Below are positions 58,526 to 64,000 of a stretch of DNA of 64,000 bases, piece after piece. The translations under genes and the position numbers were made by a program. Source of the DNA: Roseateles sp. YR242 (GTDB lineage: Bacteria > Pseudomonadota > Gammaproteobacteria > Burkholderiales > Burkholderiaceae_C); NCBI RefSeq assembly GCF_900109745.1, contig NZ_FOAV01000021.1, positions 1 to 64,000 on the forward strand. The letters run 5' to 3'. A model generated the notes under the pieces. It worked only from the letters and a program-made list of their open reading frames with translations, was not told where the DNA came from and did no database searches. The first letter of the stretch is position 1. Every line of letters begins with the position of its first letter.

Positions 58526-59029
58526 TTATTCTGCCCCGGACTTCAGCGCGCACTCGACCGCTCGCGCGCCCAGCAACTCCGTCAAAACCCTTGGTTCGAT
58601 GCTGACCAGGTAGCCACGCCGGCCCCCATTGATCAGGATGCGGGGCAGCGCGAGGATGCCGGCCTCCACAAACACCGGCATCTCCTTGCGCGTACCGAAC
58701 GCGGACGTGCCTCCCACCAGGTAGCCGCTGTGCCGCTGCGCCACGTCCGGCTTGCAGGGCTCCACCTTCTTGCAGGGGATCTGCCGCGCCAGCTCCTTGA
58801 GGCTGACGGTGCAGTCACCATGCATCAGCACGATCAGCGGCTGCGCCTTTTCGTCCTGCATCACCAGCGTCTTGACCACCTCGTGCTCCGGCACGCCCAG
58901 TTGCCGCGACGATTCGCCGGTGCCGCCTCGATCGACGTAGTCATAGACATGCTCGCCAAAGGCGACCCCCTGCTGCCGCAGCCACTGCGTGGCGGGCGTT
59001 TCACTCACGTGTGAACCCTTCTTGCTCAT
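58526..59029 (-). CDS. ybaK: YbaK/EbsC-type Cys-tRNA(Pro) deacylase
   Basis: Trans-editing factor that hydrolyses cysteine mischarged on tRNA-Pro, 167 aa. The YbaK fold is seen in VVKTLVMQDEKAQPLIVLMH (with the essential Lys), KVEPCKPDVAQRHSGYLVGG and TSAFGTRKEMPVFVEAGIL, with the GTSAFG binding loop complete. ATG 59029 gives the family length; the frame is open far upstream without family sequence. CAAAAT lies 8 nt before the ATG. First gene of ybaK-plsY-ridA. Confidence 0.93.
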   Translation of the reverse strand: MSKKGSHVSETPATQWLRQQGVAFGEHVYDYVDRGGTGESSRQLGVPEHEVVKTLVMQDEKAQPLIVLMHGDCTVSLKELARQIPCKKVEPCKPDVAQRHSGYLVGGTSAFGTRKEMPVFVEAGILALPRILINGGRRGYLVSIEPRVLTELLGARAVECALKSGAE

Positions 59030-59132
59030 GGAGCGGCATTTTGGACCAAGCCCGGGCGCGGCGGCTTGTACAGGATTGCGGCAGGATGCTGACATCCATT
59101 GGCAGCACCCGCCGTTAGGCTCCCGCTCCACC

Positions 59133-60233
59133 ATGCCGCTCGCCACCTCCGCCCCCCTGCTCAAGGAACTGATCAACCCCGCCGCCCTCAAAGGCGTGGC
59201 GGCGCTGTTCTCGGAACTGTCGCCGTCGTTCGACCGGCGCCGCTTCCTGGCGGCTGCCGGGGAAGGCCTGGACGAACTCTCCATCCTGCAACGTGTCCAT
59301 CGCGTGGCGCAAAGCCTGGCGCTGGCCCTGCCCGGCAGCTATGCGGAGCAACTGGCGCTGGTGGTGGAAGCCGGCCCGCGCCTGAGTGGCGCCTTCCTCA
59401 ACATGGCGCTGGGGGACTTCGTGGCCACCTACGGCCTGGCAGACCCGGCCCGGTCGCTAAAGGCGCTCAAACGGCTCACGCCCTACGGCACAGCGGAATT
59501 TGCGGTCCGCCCCTTCCTGCGGCAGGACCTCACCGGCACATTGCGCACCATGGAAGGCTGGGCGCAAGACCGCAATGAACATGTGCGGCGGCTGGCCAGC
59601 GAGGGCTGCCGCCCCCGCCTGCCGTGGTCCTTCCGGCTCGACGCGCTGGTGAAAGACCCGACGCCGCTGACCCCCATCCTGCATGCGCTGCGTCACGACA
59701 GCAGCCTCTACGTTCGCCGCTCCGTGGCCAACAGCCTCAACGACGTGACCAAGGACCATCCGGATTGGGTGTTCACCCATGTGGCCGATTGGGAGATGGA
59801 CCACCCGCACTGCACCTGGATCGTCAAGCATGCGCTGCGCAGCCAGATCAAGAAGGGTGACCCGCGCGCCCTGCGCCTGATCGGCGCCAGCGACGGGGCC
59901 GAGGTGGCCATCGACGGGCTGTCGGTCAGCCCGGCCCGTGTGGCCCTGGGGGGCGAGGTCGAGATCGCATTTGCGTTGCGCTCGGTGGGCAGCGCGGCCC
60001 AGCGGCTGGTGGTGGACTATGTCGTCCACTACGTGAAGAAGAACGGCAGCCCGTCACCCAAGGTGTTCAAGCTCAAGACGGTGGCGCTGTCTGCCGGCGA
60101 GACCACGTCGGTCCGCATCCGCCGGGCCCTGCGCAACTTCACCACCCGCGTGCACTACGCTGGCGAGCACCGGGTGGATGTGGTGGTGAACGGCCAGACG
60201 CTCGCGAGTGGCACCTTCACCTTGACGGTGTGA
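59133..60233 (+). CDS. AlkD-like DNA alkylation repair HEAT protein
   Basis: A 366-aa HEAT-repeat protein of the AlkC/AlkD DNA glycosylase superfamily. The core (about 1-260) has SELSPSFDRRRFLAAAGEGL, FLRQDLTGTLRTMEGWAQ, NEHVRRLASEGCRPRLPWSF and SSLYVRRSVANSLNDVTKDH, the Arg- and Trp-bearing helices that grip DNA. The last ~100 residues add an Ig-like beta domain (SVSPARVALGGEVEIAFAL and later strands). This layout resembles the AlkC/AlkD2-type proteins with C-terminal Ig-like domains. Removal of N-alkylated purines is the probable role. It converges on the aldo-keto reductase gene. Confidence 0.85.
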   Translation: MPLATSAPLLKELINPAALKGVAALFSELSPSFDRRRFLAAAGEGLDELSILQRVHRVAQSLALALPGSYAEQLALVVEAGPRLSGAFLNMALGDFVATYGLADPARSLKALKRLTPYGTAEFAVRPFLRQDLTGTLRTMEGWAQDRNEHVRRLASEGCRPRLPWSFRLDALVKDPTPLTPILHALRHDSSLYVRRSVANSLNDVTKDHPDWVFTHVADWEMDHPHCTWIVKHALRSQIKKGDPRALRLIGASDGAEVAIDGLSVSPARVALGGEVEIAFALRSVGSAAQRLVVDYVVHYVKKNGSPSPKVFKLKTVALSAGETTSVRIRRALRNFTTRVHYAGEHRVDVVVNGQTLASGTFTLTV

Positions 60234-60237
60234 CCAG

Positions 60238-61296
60238 TCACTGGCCGGGGTCGCGGATCTCCCAGCGGATGCGGTCGATCGCGGCCAGCGTGTCCGCCTC
60301 CAGCCTGCGGCCCAGCGCCGCCACGTTCTCGTCCAGTTGCTCGGCCGTGGTGACGCCGATCAGCGTGGACTGCGTCTGCCAGCGCGAAGACACCCAGGCC
60401 ATCGCCAGCGTGGCCGGGCTGATCCCCAGCTCGCGCGCCAGCGCGTTGTAGCGGCGGGCGGCTTCCAGCGTCTCCGGGCGCGCCCAGCGCTGCTTGCGCA
60501 TGCTCTCGAAGATCGCCAGGCGGCCGGGCTTGGCCGGATCGTCCAGACCATGCGCGTCGTACTTGCCGGTCAAGGAACCGAAACCCAGCGGCGAATAGGC
60601 CAGCAGGCTGACGCCATGGCGGTACAACGCCTCGTCCAGGCCGTTCTCCAGCACACGGTTCACCAGGCTGTAGGGGTTCTGCACGCTGACCACGCGCGGC
60701 AGCCCATGCAACTCCGCCAGTCGAATGAACTCCGCCACGCCATAAGGCGTCTCGTTGGACAGGCCGATGTAGCGAATCTTGCCGGCCTTCTGCAGGCGCG
60801 CCAGCGCCTCCAGCTGGTCATGGATGGCGGTGACGGGTTTGTCCTTGGCCGGGTCGAAGTACAGGCCGCCGAACATCGGCACATGACGGTTGGGCCAGTG
60901 GATCTGGAAGAGGTCAATGGTGTCGATCTGCAGGCGGCGCAGGCTGTCTTCGCAGGCGGAGACGATCTGATCGGCCGTCAGGTCCTGGCTGCCTTCACGG
61001 ATCCAGTCATAACCCCGCGACGGGCCGGCGACCTTGGAGGCAATCACCAGACGCTCCCGCAGGCCGGGACGGGCCTGCAGCCAGCGGCCAATGATGGCTT
61101 CGGTCTGCCCGAAAGTGGCAGCACGCGCTGGCACGGGATACATCTCGGCGGCATCCAGCAGGTTGATGCCCGCAGCGACGGCGCGGTCCATCAGGGCAAA
61201 GCTGCCGGCCTCGTTGACCTGTTCGCCAAAGGTCATCGTGCCCAGGCCGATGCGGCTGACCGACAGGTCCGATTGGCCGAGGGTGATGCGTTCCAT
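60238..61296 (-). CDS. Tas-like NADPH-dependent aldo-keto reductase
   Basis: A 352-aa TIM-barrel aldo-keto reductase of the Tas/YajO branch. The catalytic tetrad is visible: Asp in INLLDAAEMYPVPA with the Tyr, Lys in VIASKVAGPSR, and His in DLFQIHWPNRHVP. The cofactor region is SVQNPYSLVNR, LLAYSPLGFGSLTGKY and IGVTTAEQLDEN. The substrate is unknown; Tas-like proteins act on aldehydes and sugars. ATG 61296 has AGGAG 7 nt upstream. It stands 159 nt from the DUF2975 remnant. Confidence 0.92.
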   Translation of the reverse strand: MERITLGQSDLSVSRIGLGTMTFGEQVNEAGSFALMDRAVAAGINLLDAAEMYPVPARAATFGQTEAIIGRWLQARPGLRERLVIASKVAGPSRGYDWIREGSQDLTADQIVSACEDSLRRLQIDTIDLFQIHWPNRHVPMFGGLYFDPAKDKPVTAIHDQLEALARLQKAGKIRYIGLSNETPYGVAEFIRLAELHGLPRVVSVQNPYSLVNRVLENGLDEALYRHGVSLLAYSPLGFGSLTGKYDAHGLDDPAKPGRLAIFESMRKQRWARPETLEAARRYNALARELGISPATLAMAWVSSRWQTQSTLIGVTTAEQLDENVAALGRRLEADTLAAIDRIRWEIRDPGQ

Positions 61297-61455
61297 GGTG
61301 GAGCTCCTGAATACACGAATGACGCAGAAGTTTGCATCAACCGGCCGCACCCGTTCGGTGGGGTGATGTCGGAGCCTGGCCAGTGACACAATGCCCAATT
61401 GCACCCTTGAAATTATTGTTCTACAGTAATTTTTTACCAGTCTACGGCAAGTGAC

Positions 61456-61587
61456 ATGATGAATTCAGTGGCGGGCCCTGCGGCGCGGCGCCTGTTGAGG
61501 ATCTCGCGGACTGTGCGAGCACTGGCTCTGGCCGGCATCATGCGGGAGGCGCACCGCATGGCACAGGAGAACGCCGAGTTCGTCTGA
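61456..61587 (+). pseudogene. collapsed DUF2975 gene, N- and C-terminal ends joined
   Basis: A 43-aa open frame: an N-terminal AARRLLRISRTVRALAL runs straight into IMREAHRMAQENAEFV. Proteins of the DUF2975 family are usually ~150-180 aa, begin with a basic RLLRISR-like segment before several membrane helices, and end with a REA.R..EEN.FV motif. Here both ends are present but the membrane part is missing, as after an in-frame internal deletion. The next gene is an XRE regulator of the type that normally follows DUF2975 genes. My memory of the family ends is the basis; a database search would decide. Confidence 0.6.
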
Positions 61588-61604
61588 ACCCGGCAAGCAC
61601 CGCC

Positions 61605-61856
61605 ATGCCCATCGTCGTTCGACTCGATGTGATGCTTGCGCAGCGCAAGATGCGCTCCAAGGAATTGGCCGGGGCCATCGGCATCACAGAAGCCAACCTG
61701 TCGCTGCTGAAATCCGGCAAGGTGCGCGGCGTGCGCTTCGACACGCTGGCCCGGATCTGCGCGGTGCTGCATTGCCAGCCGGGTGACCTGCTGTCCTGCG
61801 AGCCAGGGGATGAAGATTCGCCTGGTGCCGGCGCGGGTGGAGACGGCAATGCCTGA
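61605..61856 (+). CDS. XRE-family HTH regulator (YozG-like)
   Basis: An 83-aa single HTH protein. MPIVVRLDVMLAQRKMRSKE, then LAGAIGITEANLSLLKSGKV, and RFDTLARICAVLHCQPGDLL are the full Cro/C1 domain of the YozG kind. A Gly/Asp tail follows. Such regulators are typically paired with a DUF2975 membrane protein, encoded just upstream; here that partner is a 43-aa remnant 17 nt away. The regulator itself looks intact, so it may have lost its membrane partner or only the repression control. Confidence 0.9.
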   Translation: MPIVVRLDVMLAQRKMRSKELAGAIGITEANLSLLKSGKVRGVRFDTLARICAVLHCQPGDLLSCEPGDEDSPGAGAGGDGNA

Positions 61857-61920
61857 GCGCGCCGGCCACCCATGCCGCCTCCCATTTTTCAACCTGAACC
61901 GCGTCAAGCGGGCCTGCACC

Positions 61921-62907
61921 ATGTCCTGTGAGAAGACTCGGAACCGCCGTCAACGAGTGTCGCGTGCCCGGTGGTGGGCGGGGTCCGTCCTGAACGCCTC
62001 CGTCCTTGGCGCATCCGTTTTTAGCGCATCCAGTTTTAGCGCATCCATCTTTAGCGCGGCCTGCCTGCTGGCGCAGACGGCCACCGCAGCGCCGGCACTT
62101 GACGGCGACGTCGCCGAATCCGCGCCATCAGCATCAGCATCAGCATCAGCATCAGCATCAGCATCAGCATCAGCATCACCAGCAGCATCAGCATCAGCAG
62201 CGACCGAGGCCGCCACACCGCAGGCCCTGCCCTCGGTGCAGACCCACCTGCAACGGGGCAGCTTCATTCCGTACAAGCAGCTCAACGAGCTGCTGACAAC
62301 GCTGCGGACCGAAGGCGAAGGTCTCTTCGTCAGCCGGCTGCGGCTGCGGTCTGCCGACAAGAGCAAGCCCTTGCCGCCCAACGCCAAGCTGGCACTGATG
62401 GACGACGACCGCACCATCGACATCCCCGTTGCGGCCGACGGTCGCTTTGATCTGCCCACCTTTGCAGCGGAAGAAGCCCGACGCATGGAGCTGGGCACCA
62501 ACCTGGCCAAAGGTTCGACGCAGCTCCAGCTGAACTTCGACCTCACCACGCCCCCGGACCGGCTGGACATGGCGACCGTGCGGCGTGTGGTGCGGGTGGG
62601 CCAGCATCTGCGCAGCGAACTGCTGCCCTGGTACCTGCGCTGGCTGATCCCGCAGGTCGACGGCGTGGTGATCTGCAGCGACAAGCCGGACTGGCAGCTG
62701 GAGTGGCCGGAGAATGGTCAGGTGCTGGCCTTGCCGCTGCCGGCGGAAGCCACCACGCGCGAGCCAGAGACCGCAAAGGACCAAGCCTCGCGCCCCTGCA
62801 CCTCGCTCAGTGGCCAGGAGCAGTGGCCCGACAACGCACGGCTGCAGTCACCCGCCAGCCATCACACAAAGCTCTATATCCGGCTGCGCCAGACCCGCGC
62901 CTCCTGA
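61921..62907 (+). CDS. uncharacterised secreted protein with repeat-encoded Ser/Ala linker
   Basis: A 328-aa protein of unknown function. The first ~55 residues are a signal peptide, its hydrophobic core made by three 15-bp repeats (ASVFS, ASSFS, ASIFS) and ending near LLAQTATAAPA. Residues ~69-95 are a Ser-Ala linker from an AGCATC-type hexanucleotide repeat. The mature domain runs from SFIPYKQLNELLTTLRTEGE through LALMDDDRTIDIPVAADGRF to LPWYLRWLIPQVDGVVICS and WQLEWPENGQVLALPLPAEA. No enzyme motif is evident. The exact start is uncertain; ATG 61921 keeps the signal peptide. Confidence 0.6.
   Translation: MSCEKTRNRRQRVSRARWWAGSVLNASVLGASVFSASSFSASIFSAACLLAQTATAAPALDGDVAESAPSASASASASASASASASPAASASAATEAATPQALPSVQTHLQRGSFIPYKQLNELLTTLRTEGEGLFVSRLRLRSADKSKPLPPNAKLALMDDDRTIDIPVAADGRFDLPTFAAEEARRMELGTNLAKGSTQLQLNFDLTTPPDRLDMATVRRVVRVGQHLRSELLPWYLRWLIPQVDGVVICSDKPDWQLEWPENGQVLALPLPAEATTREPETAKDQASRPCTSLSGQEQWPDNARLQSPASHHTKLYIRLRQTRAS
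62011..62055 (+). repeat. three 15-bp tandem units in the signal-peptide region
   Basis: Units GCATCCGTTTTTAGC, GCATCCAGTTTTAGC and GCATCCATCTTTAGC, in frame. They encode the core of the signal peptide of the 328-aa secreted protein, so copy number would alter hydrophobic length. Confidence 0.9.
62127..62198 (+). repeat. ATCAGC hexanucleotide microsatellite
   Basis: Eight perfect ATCAGC units at 62127-62174, then interrupted copies to 62198. It encodes alternating Ser-Ala. The six-base unit preserves frame, so slippage lengthens or shortens the linker without disrupting the protein. Confidence 0.95.
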
Positions 62908-63050
62908 GACAGGAACACCGCGCAACCTCCTGCCCCGGGCCGCGCACCTGGAACCCCGTCTTCGCCAACCGGGCTCGCCCAAGGCCATGTACGGCCTGAC
63001 CGGCGAGCCACGGCCCTCGCAGCGTCGGCACAAGCCGGCCCGGGCACCCG

Positions 63051-63959
63051 TCAGCGGATTCGAAGATTCGACGCCAGGTGCATGCGCAGGGCATCGACCT
63101 TCGGCAGCAGTTGCTTGCGCTGGGGCCAGACGAGGCGCAGCGGCAGCCCATCCACGCTGCACGCCGGCAGGAATTGGACCAGGCGCCCACGCTCAAGCGC
63201 CTGTGCTGCGAGCCAGGTCGCCAACTGCGCCACACCGTGCCCGGCGATGACCGCCTCCAGCAGCGCTTCGCCGTGGCCCACCACGAGCCGGCTGTCCATG
63301 GTGCGTCGTTCGATCGGCGCTGAACCCTTGGGGATCAGCCAGGGACTGGGTGTCCCGTCGGCGCGCCCGTAGGTCACCGTCTCGTGCGCATCGAGCTCGT
63401 TGATGGCGAGCGGCGTGCCCTTGCGGGCGATGTAGGCGGGCGACGCGCAAAAGATCAGCCGCTCGTGACCCAGGAACTGCTGGCCCACATGGGCCGGCCA
63501 TGAATCGGGCCCGCCAATGCGGACCGCCACGTCGATGCCTTCGTCCACGACATCGACAAATCGATCGGTGAACGACACATGCGTCTGCACGGCCTGGTGC
63601 TGCTCCGAGAACTGCAGCAGCAGCGGCATGACCTGCATCCGGCCAAAGGTCGCCGGAACATCGACACGCAGCCGGCCCGAAGGCTCGGACGCATCATCGG
63701 CCAGCACGCGCTCCGCCGATTCCAGTTCCTCCAGCGCGCGCACGCAGATGGTGTGGAACGCCGCGCCAGCGTCGGTCAAGGCGAGCCGCCGCGTGGTTCG
63801 ATCAAACAGCCGCTTCTTCAATCTCGCCTCCAGGCGGGCGATGGCCTTGCCGACGGCCGAGCTGGTGAGGTTCAACCGCTCGCCAGCCGCGGTGAAGCTG
63901 CCGGCGGCCACGGTGGTCACGAATACGTCGATGCCTTTGAGGCGCTCAGCACTGTTCAT
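63051..63959 (-). CDS. LysR-family transcriptional regulator
   Basis: A 302-aa LysR-type regulator. The HTH comprises LKGIDVFVTTVAAGSFTAAG and LTSSAVGKAIARLEARLKK, then LFDRTTRRLALTDAG. The effector domain has LRVDVPATFGRMQVMPLLLQ, VDEGIDVAVRIGG and AVIAGHGVAQLATWLA. It belongs to the DsdC/PgrR-like group by the VDVAVR-type motif. ATG 63959 is preferred to 63992. Its target is unknown; the adjacent genes offer no divergent partner within the window (the upstream side ends at 64000). Confidence 0.9.
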   Translation of the reverse strand: MNSAERLKGIDVFVTTVAAGSFTAAGERLNLTSSAVGKAIARLEARLKKRLFDRTTRRLALTDAGAAFHTICVRALEELESAERVLADDASEPSGRLRVDVPATFGRMQVMPLLLQFSEQHQAVQTHVSFTDRFVDVVDEGIDVAVRIGGPDSWPAHVGQQFLGHERLIFCASPAYIARKGTPLAINELDAHETVTYGRADGTPSPWLIPKGSAPIERRTMDSRLVVGHGEALLEAVIAGHGVAQLATWLAAQALERGRLVQFLPACSVDGLPLRLVWPQRKQLLPKVDALRMHLASNLRIR

Positions 63960-64000
63960 GCCGTCATTTGAGCATTTCTGGCTCAAATCCATGGAAATTT

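Noticed and set aside
58528-59043. CAGAAT before plsY and CAAAAT before ybaK as leaderless promoters
   Set aside because: The spacing is 8 nt in both, and the plsY hexamer overlaps the ybaK stop inside an apparent operon, so chance is likely.

Overview
The window is about 64 kb of high-GC chromosome that reads as a betaproteobacterium of the order Burkholderiales. A Roseateles/Mitsuaria/Pelomonas-like genus is my best guess and cannot be proved from this sequence. The evidence is the 16S leader, the xseB-ispA-dxs, rpfE-recJ and lysA/lysR arrangements, a DUF2782 gene beside polA, a BPSS1780-type membrane protein beside thrB, and E. coli-type LysA. Coding density is high. No phage, insertion sequence or CRISPR array is visible, and no tRNA was found.

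Layout. 1-500: the 5' end of a 16S rRNA gene reading out of the window, with its leader and two candidate promoters. 650-2633: a tctB-tctA transporter pair with no binding protein. 2761-8767: minus-strand genes for an orphan GspE-type ATPase, a spermidine-synthase-like protein, a deoxyinosine glycosylase, TatD, PurU and LolD. 8760-12822: lolC and polA, divergent from DUF2782-thrB-BPSS1780. 15371-17384: a HipB/HipA-like pair whose kinase looks degenerate and carries expanded in-frame repeats. 17499-23740: uvrD, ychJ, a pseudouridine synthase, a beta-propeller/MoaD-like pair, csbD and DUF805. 23814-32507: the most accessory-looking part, with an FAD-oxidase/methyltransferase fusion, a secreted partner, a second methyltransferase, ABC-type import proteins without an ATPase, a TAXI binding protein and an SRPBCC protein. 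32628-40677: ahpC/ahpF, lysA/lysR and xseB-ispA-dxs. 41061-46564: a Rieske oxygenase, an EamA transporter, a mercaptopyruvate sulfurtransferase, a universal stress protein, a ZIP transporter and a Tat-exported dienelactone hydrolase. 46711-54764: ppx and ppk (convergent), an LpxH-like phosphatase, rpfE-recJ and trxC. 54765-63959: a strikingly long hairpin, a host-attachment-like gene, PHP phosphatase-YciO, ybaK-plsY-ridA, an AlkD-like protein, an aldo-keto reductase, a collapsed DUF2975 gene with its intact XRE regulator, a repeat-bearing secreted protein and a LysR regulator.

Most of the window is housekeeping: DNA replication and repair (polA, uvrD, recJ, xseB, deoxyinosine glycosylase, AlkD-like), isoprenoid supply (dxs, ispA), lysine and threonine synthesis (lysA, thrB), polyphosphate turnover (ppk, ppx), peroxide defence (ahpCF, trxC) and envelope assembly (lolCD, plsY, LpxH-like). 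Four things stand out. First, the HipBA-like locus has probably lost kinase activity. Second, several genes have a -10-like TAGAAT-type hexamer 6-7 nt before the start codon and no Shine-Dalgarno sequence, suggesting leaderless mRNAs. Third, a 28-bp inverted repeat at 54927-55021 pairs completely as plus-strand RNA through two G-U wobbles. Fourth, in-frame minisatellites recur in otherwise unrelated genes.
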